A program made the translations under genes and the position numbers. Positions 8,393-17,208 of a stretch of DNA of 64,000 nucleotides are shown piece after piece. The DNA comes from Georgenia muralis (lineage in GTDB: Bacteria > Actinomycetota > Actinomycetes > Actinomycetales > Actinomycetaceae). The first letter of the stretch is position 1. Each line of letters opens with the position of its first letter. The notes under the pieces are model-generated. The model ran no database searches. It was not told the origin of the DNA and was given only the letters and a program-made list of their open reading frames with translations. Where the stretch lies: contig NZ_RKRA01000001.1 of assembly GCF_003814705.1 (NCBI RefSeq), forward strand, positions 682,001 to 746,000. The letters run 5' to 3'.

Positions 8393-9848
8393 TGACGGGT
8401 CTCTCCTTGGGCAGTTCGTACAGGAGCTTGCGGCTGCGCGTGGCGAGCGCGGTCCCGAGGGTGATGGGGCCGAGCCGGCCGATGAACATGATCGCCGCCA
8501 GCATGATCTTGCCCGCATCCGGGACGGCCGGGGTGATGCCGGTGCTCAGACCCACCGTGCCGAACGCGGAGACCACCTCGAACAGGATCTGGTCGAGGGT
8601 GAAGTGGGTGGTGATGAGCAGCACCCACGTACCGGTCATGACGACGGCGACGGCGAGCAGGGCCACCGTCACGGCCTCGCGGTGGACGGACCGCGCGAGC
8701 CGCTTGCCGAACGCGTTGACCGCCGTCTCCCCGCGCAGCTCGGTGAGGATGATGAAGAACAGCACGAGGAACGTGGTGATCTTGATGCCGCCGGCGGTGC
8801 CGGCGGGACCGCCGCCGATGAACATGAAGATGTCCTGCGCGAACCACGTCTGGGTGTGCATCGCCGAGACGTCGACGGCGTTGAAGCCGGCGGTGCGGGT
8901 CCACGCTGCCGCCGTGAAGGCGTTGAGGAGCTTGGCCGGCCAGTCCAGCGGGCCGAGGGTGCCGGGGTTGGTCCACTCCAGGGCGGCGATCGTCACGGTG
9001 CTCACCGCGAGCAGGCCGGCGGTGCCGGCCAGGACGAGGTTGGTGTTCATCGACCAGCGCAGGCGGTCGCCGAGGTGGCGGCGCAGCTCGAAGATCACCG
9101 GGAAGCCGATGCCGCCGGTGATGACCGCCAGGGTGATGGGCAGCAGGACCAGCGGGTCGGTGGCGAAGCCCATGAGGTTGTCGCTCGCGAGGGCGAAGCC
9201 GGCGTTGTTGAAGGAGGAGCCCGCGAGGAAGACGGCGTTCCACGCCGCCGCCCCGGGGCCGAGGTCGTGCGTGGTGAGGAGCCGCACGAACAGGATCGCG
9301 GCGACGACGGCCTGGACCGTGCCCGCGACCCGGGCCACGCCCAGCACCACCCCGCGCAGGTCCTCCATGCCGACCGTGCGGACCGAGGCCGAGGTCTGGA
9401 GGCGGCCGCGCAGGCCCAGGCGGCGGGCCATGAGGATGGCGAGGAGGGAGGCGAAGGTCATGATGCCCAGGCCGCCCACCTGGATGAGCGCGAGGATGAC
9501 GGCCTGGCCGAACGGCGTCCAGTAGGTCGCCGTGTCGACCACGACCAGGCCGGTGACCGCCACGGCGGACGACGCGGTGAAGACGGCGGTGACGAAGGTG
9601 GCGCCGCCGACCGCGGTGGTCGGCGCCGGCATGAGGTCGGTCGGCGGTTCGGCGACCACGGAGACCGGCAGCATGAGCAGGGCCGTGCCGATCGCGAGGG
9701 CCACGGCGAAGCTGAGGGCCAGCACCTGGGCCGGGTGCCGCTGGAAGGGCTGGAGCGGCGGCCGCGGCCGGCGGGTGTGCGGCCCGTCCGGGGTCCGGGG
9801 ACGGCCCGGTCCGGCAGGAGGTCGGGCCGCGGGCCCGTCGTTCAGCAC
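8385..9848 (-). CDS. trkH: TrkH/KtrB-type potassium transporter
   Basis: A 487-residue membrane protein with the repeated M1-P-M2 folds of the TrkH/KtrB superfamily. Selectivity-filter-like segments include TGLVVVDTATYWTPFGQAVI, GSSFNNAGFALASDN and TAGFNAVDVSAM. Two to four M1PM2 units are recognisable. GTG at 9848 is chosen; GGAGG lies about 13 nt upstream. The first 45 residues are Pro/Arg-rich and cytoplasmic. The gene overlaps the downstream regulatory subunit by 8 bp, giving a two-gene K+ uptake operon. Confidence 0.88.
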   Translation of the reverse strand: MLNDGPAARPPAGPGRPRTPDGPHTRRPRPPLQPFQRHPAQVLALSFAVALAIGTALLMLPVSVVAEPPTDLMPAPTTAVGGATFVTAVFTASSAVAVTGLVVVDTATYWTPFGQAVILALIQVGGLGIMTFASLLAILMARRLGLRGRLQTSASVRTVGMEDLRGVVLGVARVAGTVQAVVAAILFVRLLTTHDLGPGAAAWNAVFLAGSSFNNAGFALASDNLMGFATDPLVLLPITLAVITGGIGFPVIFELRRHLGDRLRWSMNTNLVLAGTAGLLAVSTVTIAALEWTNPGTLGPLDWPAKLLNAFTAAAWTRTAGFNAVDVSAMHTQTWFAQDIFMFIGGGPAGTAGGIKITTFLVLFFIILTELRGETAVNAFGKRLARSVHREAVTVALLAVAVVMTGTWVLLITTHFTLDQILFEVVSAFGTVGLSTGITPAVPDAGKIMLAAIMFIGRLGPITLGTALATRSRKLLYELPKERPVIG

Positions 9849-9934
9849 GCGGGCAACGTAGTCCTCCGTCCGTCGCCGCGGCCAGCCCGCGCGGTGTCTG
9901 GTGCGACACAGGTGGGACCCGGCGGGAACGCGCC

Positions 9935-11773
9935 TCAGGCCAGGTAGGCCCGGGACTCCCACGGGGCCAGGCTCACCCGCTCGCCGTCGGCCGGGGCGCC
10001 GTCGGCGTGGGTGGCGATGAGCAGGGTGCCCGCCACGGTCGCCGCCTGCCCGGGCAGGTCGACCACGGCCGGCGCGCTCGAGAGGTTCGCGACCATGAGG
10101 AGCGTCTCGTCCCCGAGGCTGCGGGTGTAGGCGAAGACCTGCTCGTGATCGGGCAGCAGCAGGGCGAAGTCACCCTCGACCACCACCTCGTGCGCGTGCC
10201 GGAGCTCGATGAGCCGGCGGTAGTGGTGGAAGACCGAGTCGGGGTCGGCGACCGCGGCCTCGGCGTTGACAGCCGGGTAGTTGGGGTTGACCGCGAGCCA
10301 CGGCGTCCCCGTGGTGAAACCGGCGTGCGGCGTGTCCGACCACTGCATCGGGGTGCGGGCGTTGTCCCGCGAGACCGGCCCGATGCCCGCCATGACCTCG
10401 CCGTCGCTGGCGCCGCCGGAGACGGACTCGCTGTAGTAGTTGAGCGTCTCGATGTCCTGGTAGCTGCCGATCTGGGACCAGCCCACGTTCGTCATGCCGA
10501 GCTCCTCGCCCTGGTAGACGTACGGCGTGCCGCGCAGCAGGTGCAGGACGGTGCCGAGGCTCTTGGCGGAGGCGACGCGGTGCTCGGCGGAGTCGTCGCC
10601 CCACCGGGAGACCACGCGGGGCTGGTCGTGGTTGTTCCAGTAGAGCGAGTTCCAGCCGACCGCCATGAGGCCCTCCTGCCAGCGGGCGAGGTTCGCCTTG
10701 AGGTCGGGCAGGTGCAGCGGACGCAGCGCCCACTTGCCACCGGGGCCGTGGTCGATGCCGACGTGCTCGAAGGTGAAGACCATGTCGAGCTCGCGCCTGG
10801 CCGGGTCCGTGACCTTCCGCGCCTCCTCCAGGGTGACGCCGGGCATCTCGCCGACGGTGATGAGGACGTCCCCCGACGCCGCGCCGTGGGCGAGGACCTC
10901 GGTGTGCATCTCGTGGAGGAACTCGTGCAGGCGCGGGCCGTTGGTGTAGAACGGCGAGCCGTCGGCGTAGCGGCTGACCCCGGCGGGGAGGTCGGTCCCC
11001 ACGACGCCGTCGGGCAGCGCGCCGTCGTCGCAGACCACCTTGGAGATGAGGTTGATGACGTCCATCCGGAAGCCGTCGACACCGCGGGCGACCCACCACC
11101 GCATCATCGCGTAGACCGCCTGGCGGACCTCGGGGTTCTCCCAGTTGAGGTCGGGCTGCTTGCGGGCGAAGAGGTGGAGGTAGTACTCCCCCGTCTCCGG
11201 GTGCCACTGCCAGGTCGAGCCGGAGAAGAACGAGTGCCAGTTGGTCGGCTCCGCGCCGCGCTCGCCGCCGACGAAGCCCTCGCGGGGCGGGCGCCACCAG
11301 TACCAGTCGCGCTTGGGCGAGTCCTTCGACGCCGCCGACTCCACGAACCACTGGTGCTCGTCCGAGGTGTGGTTGACGACGAGGTCCATGACCAGCCTCA
11401 TGCCGCGGCTGTGCAGACCGGCGACGAGCTCGTCGACGTCCTCGAGCGAGCCGAACGTGGGGTCGATGCCCTGGTAGTCGGAGATGTCGTAGCCGTTGTC
11501 CGCCTGCGGGGAGGTGAAGATCGGCGAGAGCCACACGACGTCGACGCCGAGCGACCTGAGGTGGTCGAGCTTGGCGATGACGCCGCGCAGGTCGCCGATC
11601 CCGTCGCCGTCGGAGTCGGCGAACGATCGGGGGTAGACCTGGTAGACGACGGCGGAGCGCCACCAGGGGCTGCCGCGGCCGGCGTCGTCCCCCGTGCCTG
11701 CCTCGTCACGCCTGCCGGCGTCCTCCCTCGTGTCGGAGTGGTCCGGGGCGGGCTTCGGCTCGGGGCTCGTCAT
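9935..11773 (-). CDS. GH13 alpha-glucosidase / oligo-1,6-glucosidase type
   Basis: A 612-residue glycoside hydrolase family 13 enzyme. Conserved regions are visible: VVNHT (132-136), the QPDLNW signature (206-211) typical of oligo-1,6-glucosidase/alpha-glucosidase subfamilies, the nucleophile D238 in GFRMDV, the acid/base E309 in ITVGEMPG, and D383 in NNHDQPR. It lacks a signal peptide; about 33 N-terminal residues are a charged linker. It is therefore likely cytoplasmic, cleaving imported malto- or isomalto-oligosaccharides or sucrose-like substrates. It is divergent from the sugar ABC importer at 12021, whose substrate it probably degrades. ATG at 11773. Confidence 0.9.
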   Translation of the reverse strand: MTSPEPKPAPDHSDTREDAGRRDEAGTGDDAGRGSPWWRSAVVYQVYPRSFADSDGDGIGDLRGVIAKLDHLRSLGVDVVWLSPIFTSPQADNGYDISDYQGIDPTFGSLEDVDELVAGLHSRGMRLVMDLVVNHTSDEHQWFVESAASKDSPKRDWYWWRPPREGFVGGERGAEPTNWHSFFSGSTWQWHPETGEYYLHLFARKQPDLNWENPEVRQAVYAMMRWWVARGVDGFRMDVINLISKVVCDDGALPDGVVGTDLPAGVSRYADGSPFYTNGPRLHEFLHEMHTEVLAHGAASGDVLITVGEMPGVTLEEARKVTDPARRELDMVFTFEHVGIDHGPGGKWALRPLHLPDLKANLARWQEGLMAVGWNSLYWNNHDQPRVVSRWGDDSAEHRVASAKSLGTVLHLLRGTPYVYQGEELGMTNVGWSQIGSYQDIETLNYYSESVSGGASDGEVMAGIGPVSRDNARTPMQWSDTPHAGFTTGTPWLAVNPNYPAVNAEAAVADPDSVFHHYRRLIELRHAHEVVVEGDFALLLPDHEQVFAYTRSLGDETLLMVANLSSAPAVVDLPGQAATVAGTLLIATHADGAPADGERVSLAPWESRAYLA

Positions 11774-12020
11774 GACAGCCAGGGTAGGAGGCGGCCCGGC
11801 ATCGCACCCGTCGACCGGAGGTCCGTCGGAGGACGGTCGGCGTGGCGGTGGCGGTTCACGACCGGCGGTGGCGGTGCGCGACCGGCGATGGCGGGGATGG
11901 TGGCGGTAGGCCCTGCCTCCGGTTGCCGCCCCCCATGATCGGGACTACACAAGATGCGGATGGGACCTACGTCACACCGGCACGGTGGACGTCCAGCGGA
12001 CACGAACCCCGAGGTGGTCC

Positions 12021-13274
12021 ATGAGTCGACGAGGACTCCGCAGCACCGCCGCCCTGGCGGCGGTGACCATGCTCGCCGCGTGCGCGGGCGGAGCAGGGGA
12101 TCGCACCGAGCTGGTGTTCTTCCAGTTCAAGGGTGAGGCGGTGCAGTACTTCGAGGAGCTGGCCGCGCGGTTCGAGGCCGAGAACCCCGACATCGACATC
12201 ATCGTGGACAACGTCCCCGACGCCGAGACGGCGCTGCGCACCCGGCTCGTCAAGGAGGACGTGCCCGACGTCCTCACCCTCAACGGCAACGCCACGTTCG
12301 GTGAGCTCGCCTCCGCCGGGATCTTCATGGACCTCGCCGGCGAGCCGGTGCTGGAGGACGTGAGCGAGCAGTACGTCGAGACGCTCCAGGAGCTCGGGGC
12401 GAGCACGCCGGACGCGGTCAACGGTGTGCCCTTCGCGGCCAACGCCAGCGGGGTCCTCTACAACGTCGAGATGTTCGAGGAGTACGGCGTCGAGGTCCCG
12501 CAGACGTGGTCCGAGCTCATCGAGGTGGCCGAGACGTTCGAGGCCGAGGGCATCACGCCGTTCTACGGCATGCTCGCCGACGCCTGGACGGCACAGGCAC
12601 CGATGGCGCCGATCATGTCCCAGACCACGCCCGAGGACTTCTACGTCGACCGCTTCGCCGGGGAGGCGTCGTTCCAGGAGGCCTGGCCCGAGGGCGTGGA
12701 GAAGCTCGCGACGCTCTTCGAGTACACCCAGCCCGACCCGCTCGCCGACGGCTATCAGGAGGGCACCCGGGCCTTCGCCGAGGGCCAGTCGGCCATGCTC
12801 CTCATCGGCAGCTACGCCGTCCCGCAGGTGCGTTCGTTCGAGCCGGACTTCACGATCGGGACCTTCGCGCTGCCGGCCACGGAGAACCCCGAGGACACCC
12901 GGCTGGTCTCCGGCGTCGACGTCGTCATCGCGGCCGGCGCCAACGGTGCACACCCGGAGGAGTCCATGCGCTTCATCGAGTTCCTCATGCAGCCCGACGT
13001 CGTCGAGGAGTACGCGGAGCAGCAGCTCGCCATACCCACCCTCGAAGGCGTGACCAACGACGACCCGGCGCTGGCCGGCGTGCGCAGCTACATCGAGGAG
13101 GGACGTACCGTGGGCTTCTTCGACCACCAGTTCATCCCGGCGATCCCGCTCGGGCCGCTCCTGCAGCAGTACCTCAGTGACGGCAACACCGACGCGTTCC
13201 TCGGCACGCTCGACGAGAACTGGGACCGGGTGTCGCAGCGGCGCTCCTGGGGCCTCGGGGCGGTGGAGAGCTGA
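12021..13274 (+). CDS. Sugar ABC importer, solute-binding lipoprotein
   Basis: A 417-residue family-1 extracellular solute-binding protein. The N-terminus MSRRGLRSTAALAAVTMLAAC has a lipobox LAAC with Cys21 for lipid anchoring. The mature part has the alpha-glucoside-type pattern (FFQFKGEAVQYFEELAARFE, PDVLTLNGNATFGELASAGI, VPFAANASGVLYNVEMFEEY). ATG at 12021 is preceded by GAGGTGG. The stop codon overlaps the first permease start (TGATG), so the three genes form one operon. It delivers an oligosaccharide, probably an alpha-glucoside given the divergent GH13 enzyme (inferred), to the permease pair. Confidence 0.9.
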   Translation: MSRRGLRSTAALAAVTMLAACAGGAGDRTELVFFQFKGEAVQYFEELAARFEAENPDIDIIVDNVPDAETALRTRLVKEDVPDVLTLNGNATFGELASAGIFMDLAGEPVLEDVSEQYVETLQELGASTPDAVNGVPFAANASGVLYNVEMFEEYGVEVPQTWSELIEVAETFEAEGITPFYGMLADAWTAQAPMAPIMSQTTPEDFYVDRFAGEASFQEAWPEGVEKLATLFEYTQPDPLADGYQEGTRAFAEGQSAMLLIGSYAVPQVRSFEPDFTIGTFALPATENPEDTRLVSGVDVVIAAGANGAHPEESMRFIEFLMQPDVVEEYAEQQLAIPTLEGVTNDDPALAGVRSYIEEGRTVGFFDHQFIPAIPLGPLLQQYLSDGNTDAFLGTLDENWDRVSQRRSWGLGAVES

Positions 13275-14206
13275 TGGCCACCGCGACCGACAGGGCTGTC
13301 CGTCCCACCGGCACGGACGGCGAGCGGGGTGAGCGACGCCGGAGGAGCGGGCTGGACCGTGCCTACTACTGGATGGTCGTGCCGGCCTTCATCCTGTTCT
13401 TCATCTTCCACACCCTCCCGGTGCTCCAGGGCGTGTTCTTCAGCCTCACGGACTCCCCCGGTTACGGGTCCTGGAACTTCGTCGGGCTGTCGAACTACGC
13501 CGCCCTCTTCGGCGACGACCGGGTCCGGAGCACCTACCTGTTCACGTTCCAGTTCGCGCTCGTGGCCACCGTGCTGGTCAACATCATCGCCCTGTCGGTC
13601 GCCGTCGGGCTCAACGGGAAGATCAAGTTCAAGAACACCCTTCGCGGCGTCTACTTCATCCCGAACGTCCTGGCGCTGATCGTCGTCGGGTACGTCTTCC
13701 AGTACCTGTTCAACCAGTCTCTCCCGGCGATCGCGTCGTCCCTCGGCATCGAGCGGCTCTCGACGTCGATCCTCACCGACCCGAGCCTGGCGTGGATCGG
13801 GATCGTCGTCATGACGGTCTGGCAGGCGGTCGCGTTCAACATCATCATCTACATCGCCGGTCTGCAGACCGTGCCCATCGAGCTGTACGAGGCAGCCTCG
13901 ATCGACGGGGCGAGCCCGTGGACCCGGTTCTGGCACATCACCATGCCGATGATCTGGGCGTTCTTCACCATCAACATGGTCCTGTCGCTGAAGAACTTCC
14001 TCCAGGTCTTCGACCAGGTCATCGCCATGACGGGCGGCGGTCCGGGAACGTCGACCGAGACCATCGCCGTCCTCATCTACCGGGGCGGCTTCCAGGGCGG
14101 TGAGTACGGCTACCAGATCGCCAACGCCGTCATCTTCATGATCGTGATCATGGTCTTCGCCGTCGTGCAGCTCCGCGTGCTGCGGCGTGAGGAGGTGTCC
14201 GCCTGA
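13274..14206 (+). CDS. Sugar ABC importer permease, MalF type
   Basis: A 310-residue inner-membrane protein with six predicted helices and the cytoplasmic EAA loop (YEAASIDGASPWTRFWHITM) that docks the ATPase. The start overlaps the stop of the binding-protein gene and its own stop overlaps the next permease (TGATG). Gram-positive operons of this type commonly lack a nucleotide-binding subunit and share an MsiK-like ATPase encoded elsewhere. None is present here. Confidence 0.92.
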   Translation: MATATDRAVRPTGTDGERGERRRRSGLDRAYYWMVVPAFILFFIFHTLPVLQGVFFSLTDSPGYGSWNFVGLSNYAALFGDDRVRSTYLFTFQFALVATVLVNIIALSVAVGLNGKIKFKNTLRGVYFIPNVLALIVVGYVFQYLFNQSLPAIASSLGIERLSTSILTDPSLAWIGIVVMTVWQAVAFNIIIYIAGLQTVPIELYEAASIDGASPWTRFWHITMPMIWAFFTINMVLSLKNFLQVFDQVIAMTGGGPGTSTETIAVLIYRGGFQGGEYGYQIANAVIFMIVIMVFAVVQLRVLRREEVSA

Positions 14207-15081
14207 TGTCCGCCACGTCCGTCACCCTGCCGGAGCCGAAGCAGGCCCGCCGTTCCCGTCGGGAGCGCAGCGGCGCGAACCTGTGGCTCACGGCGCTCCT
14301 GATCGTGCTCTCCCTGACGATCTTCATCCCCTTGTACTTCACGGTCGTCACGGCACTGAAGACCCCCGACCAGCTCGGCGGGTCCGGGTTCGCCCCGCCG
14401 AGTGAGGTCGCGTGGGGGAACTTCTCCCAGGCGTGGACCCTGACCAACTACCCGCGGGCGTTCCTCAACAGCGCGTTCATCACCGTGGGCGCCGTGGTCC
14501 TGACCCTGCTGACGAACTCGATGGTCTCGTACGCCATCGCCCGTCACATGGACCGGAAGCTCTTCAAGGGCCTCTTCTTCTACTTCATCTCCGCCCTGTT
14601 CATCCCCTTCCCCATCCTCATGCTGCCGGTCGCGAAGCTGACCGCGACCCTGGGCCTGGACAACCAGATCGGGCTGGTCCTGCTGTACACGGTCTACGGG
14701 CTGTCGTTCAACGTCTTCATCTACACGGCGTACATCGCCTCGATCCCGCGCGAGCTCGAGGAGGCGGCGCGTATGGACGGGGCGAGCACGTGGGGGGTGT
14801 ACTGGCGCGTCGTCTTCCCGCTGCTGGCCCCGATCAACGCCACGGTCGGGATCCTGACCTGCCTGTGGGCGTGGAACGACTTCATGCTGCCGCTCATCAT
14901 CATCTCGGACCCGGGCGGCGCGACGATCCCGCTCGTGCAGTACGTCTTCCAGGGGCAGTTCTCGGCCGACTTCACGCTCGCGTTCGCCTCGTACCTGCTG
15001 GCCATGACGCCGCTCCTCATCGTCTACCTCTTCGCGCAGCGGTGGGTCATCTCCGGCGTCACGCGGGGTGCGATCAAGTAG
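14206..15081 (+). CDS. Sugar ABC importer permease, MalG type
   Basis: A 291-residue membrane protein with six helices and the EAA motif EEAARMDGASTWGVYWRVVF. It is the last gene of the importer operon and pairs with the MalF-type permease to form the channel. The C-terminus (QRWVISGVTRGAIK) matches the usual MalG-family ending. No ATPase gene follows; the next gene is the convergent HNH gene. Confidence 0.92.
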   Translation: MSATSVTLPEPKQARRSRRERSGANLWLTALLIVLSLTIFIPLYFTVVTALKTPDQLGGSGFAPPSEVAWGNFSQAWTLTNYPRAFLNSAFITVGAVVLTLLTNSMVSYAIARHMDRKLFKGLFFYFISALFIPFPILMLPVAKLTATLGLDNQIGLVLLYTVYGLSFNVFIYTAYIASIPRELEEAARMDGASTWGVYWRVVFPLLAPINATVGILTCLWAWNDFMLPLIIISDPGGATIPLVQYVFQGQFSADFTLAFASYLLAMTPLLIVYLFAQRWVISGVTRGAIK

Positions 15082-15233
15082 TCGTCGACGCGGGCGGTCG
15101 GTAGGCCCGGCCGGAGTTCGCAGCGCACCGGTCGTCGGTCCAGCCCGTCCGGACGGACCACGTACCTCGTCCAGCGGTCCGGCTCGAGGGCCCGGCCGCC
15201 GCTGCTCGGCGACGACCGGGCGCTGTGCGACGG

Positions 15234-16790
15234 CTAGGTGCCCGGCGGTGACCCTGAGGTCGGTGGTGACCCTGGGGTCGGTGGTGACGCCGAGGTCGGC
15301 GGTGACCCTGGGGTCGGTGGTGACCCTGAGGTCGGTGGTGATGCCGGGGTCGGGGGCGACCCGGGGCTCGGTGGCGATCCGGGGCTCGGTGGTGTTCCGG
15401 GGGTGGTGATGGGGGTGGTGCCGGTGGGGGTGCCGTGGCGGTCGAGGAAACGCCAGTGGGTGGGGTGGCGTTCGATGGTGAGGTGTTGGGCGTGGACGTG
15501 GTCGTGGTGGTGCCAGCACAGCAGGATGGCGTTGGTGATGTCGGTGGGGCCGTGGTGGGCGTACCACCAGAGGTTGTGGTGGATCTCGCCCTCGCCGGGT
15601 GGGGCGTCGCAGCCGGGGTACTGGCAGTGCCGGTCGCGGGCGATGATGGCGCGGGTCTGGGCGGTGGTGAAGAGGCGTTCTTCGCGGCCGACGTCGAGGA
15701 TCTCGGCGTCGGGGCCGAAGATGACGCGGTGGACGGCGCTGGCGCAGGCCAGGCGTTGGAGCAGGGTGAAGGGGATGGGGGTGTTGTCGGCCAGGGTCGC
15801 GGCCTCGATCCCGGCGAGGACACCGGGGTCGAGGTCGGCGGTGATCCGGGCGAGGGCGTCCCCGTCCTCGCCCGCGTCCTCGACGCCGCCCGTGCCGGCG
15901 TCACCCCGCCCGGGGCCGCCGGCGCCGCCGGTGCCGTGTGCGGAGGCGGCGGTGAGGGCGAGGAGGGTGTCCAGGGTGGTGGTCACGGCCAGGTGGGGGC
16001 GGATCCGGGCGGTGGGTTGGAGGGTGCCGGAGTCCAGGGCGAGGTGGGTGAGGCCGTTCAGGGCCGCGGCGCGGCGTTGGGCGGGGGTGCGGGTGTCCCC
16101 GGCGGGCGGGACGCCGGTGCGGGCGGTGAGGGCTTCTTTCAGGGCGGTGGCGTTGGCGGTGGCGAGGAAGCCGCGTAGGAGGGACCCGCCGGGGACGTCG
16201 GAGATGAACAGCTCCTCACGGTCCAGGTCGTCGGTGTAGGACCGGTCGGCGGCGTCGGGGTCGGTGCGGATGGCCCAGTGCTGGACCAGGCGGGTGAACC
16301 GGGCCACGTCCAGGCCCATCGCGTGGGTGAGGAGGAAGTCCTCACCCAGCTCGGGGTCGGCCAGCTGCGCCACCCGGGCGGGGGTGTCGGTGGCGTGGCG
16401 GATCAGGACCCCGACGTGCTCGTCACTGATCATCCCCGCGGACAGGGCCGTGGCGGTGGCGGGCAGGACCTCGCGCAGGGCCCGGGCGGTACGGACCCGC
16501 CGGGCGGCGGTGGCGGGGTGGGCGCCGGTGGTCTGGCGGACCCAGGCGGGCAGGGTCCTGGCCCCGCCGGTGGCCCACCGCCCGTCGGCGTCGACCGCGG
16601 CCAGGACCTTGGCCTCCAGGCCGGTGAGGTGACGGCGGACCCGCTCCAAGTCCTGGGCGGTCTGGGCCAGGGCGGTGAACGCCAGCCCGTGCACGTCCAG
16701 CTCCGCCAACCCCGCGCACGCGGTCAGCAGGTCGGCGACCCCGGCCGCCAACGCGGTCCCGGGATCGACCACCGCCTCCGCCGCCACCAC
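15234..16790 (-). CDS. DUF222 / HNH endonuclease-domain protein (13E12-repeat family)
   Basis: The long N-terminal DUF222 domain is followed by an HNH region near residues 380-440 (RDRHCQYPGCDAPPGEGEIH, then HHNLWWYAHHGPTDITNAIL and LCWHHHDHVH), with Cys and His residues suited to metal binding. The C-terminal 55 residues are nine hexapeptides of the form (G/A)SPP(T/S)(P/S). These multi-copy actinobacterial proteins behave like mobile genetic units, but their activity is unproven. Start is uncertain: GTG at 16790 or 16787 after GGGGGG, or GTG at 16808. Convergent with the sugar importer. Confidence 0.82.
   Translation of the reverse strand: MVAAEAVVDPGTALAAGVADLLTACAGLAELDVHGLAFTALAQTAQDLERVRRHLTGLEAKVLAAVDADGRWATGGARTLPAWVRQTTGAHPATAARRVRTARALREVLPATATALSAGMISDEHVGVLIRHATDTPARVAQLADPELGEDFLLTHAMGLDVARFTRLVQHWAIRTDPDAADRSYTDDLDREELFISDVPGGSLLRGFLATANATALKEALTARTGVPPAGDTRTPAQRRAAALNGLTHLALDSGTLQPTARIRPHLAVTTTLDTLLALTAASAHGTGGAGGPGRGDAGTGGVEDAGEDGDALARITADLDPGVLAGIEAATLADNTPIPFTLLQRLACASAVHRVIFGPDAEILDVGREERLFTTAQTRAIIARDRHCQYPGCDAPPGEGEIHHNLWWYAHHGPTDITNAILLCWHHHDHVHAQHLTIERHPTHWRFLDRHGTPTGTTPITTPGTPPSPGSPPSPGSPPTPASPPTSGSPPTPGSPPTSASPPTPGSPPTSGSPPGT
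15243..15404. repeat. 18-bp tandem repeats, nine units, in the HNH gene 3' end
   Basis: Nine imperfect 18-bp units built around GGTCGGTGGTGACCC code for hexapeptides GSPPSP, GSPPTP, ASPPTS and similar. Copies differ mainly at third codon positions and at one Ala/Gly and one Ser/Thr position, so the array has been kept in frame. It probably varies in copy number between strains (inference). Confidence 0.9.
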
Positions 16791-17208
16791 ACACCCCCCA
16801 GGGCACACCGCCCCGTTTCACGGGGCGTTTCGAATCGACTCCTCTACCTGCCACCAATTTATCGAACGCGCGTACGGGACCGCAATACCTCCGACTCGTG
16901 TAAATCAATTTGTGGATAAACGCAGATATCCACAGCTGCCGCATTTCTTGAATGCACGCGCACCGATGCGTCGGCGCACCCCGGAACCGGAGAACACAGA
17001 GCCGGGCACCAGGAGGAGGAATGCGAGGGCATCGCGGCGCTGAAGCACCCGGCACCCGGTCAGGGCGGGAGCGTCACAGCACGGCTGTGACGGCGCAGCC
17101 GTGGTGCCGGACGCGCAGACGAGGACCGGCCGGCGGAGCGGTTCTCCCCGCGGCCCGGACTCCGCGCCCCGGATTGCCGACCCGCCGACCGCGCCGCAGA
17201 GTTGCCCC
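16791..17208. other. Upstream region of the HNH gene with two inverted repeats
   Basis: About 420 bp without a gene, unusually AT-rich for this window in its middle (16850-16960). It holds a CGCCCCG-TTTCA-CGGGGCG hairpin at 16809-16827 close to the HNH gene start, and the TGTGGATA/TATCCACA pair at 16911-16934. The promoters of the HNH gene and of the helicase gene are expected here; no clear -10/-35 pair is claimed. Confidence 0.5.
16911..16934. promoter_or_regulatory. Inverted DnaA-box-like pair
   Basis: TGTGGATA (16911-16918) and TATCCACA (16927-16934) are exact reverse complements with an 8-nt spacer. Each resembles the DnaA box (TTATCCACA). They lie in an AT-rich pocket upstream of the DUF222/HNH gene. 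This may be a DnaA binding site, a site recognised by the HNH protein, or chance. Confidence 0.45.
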
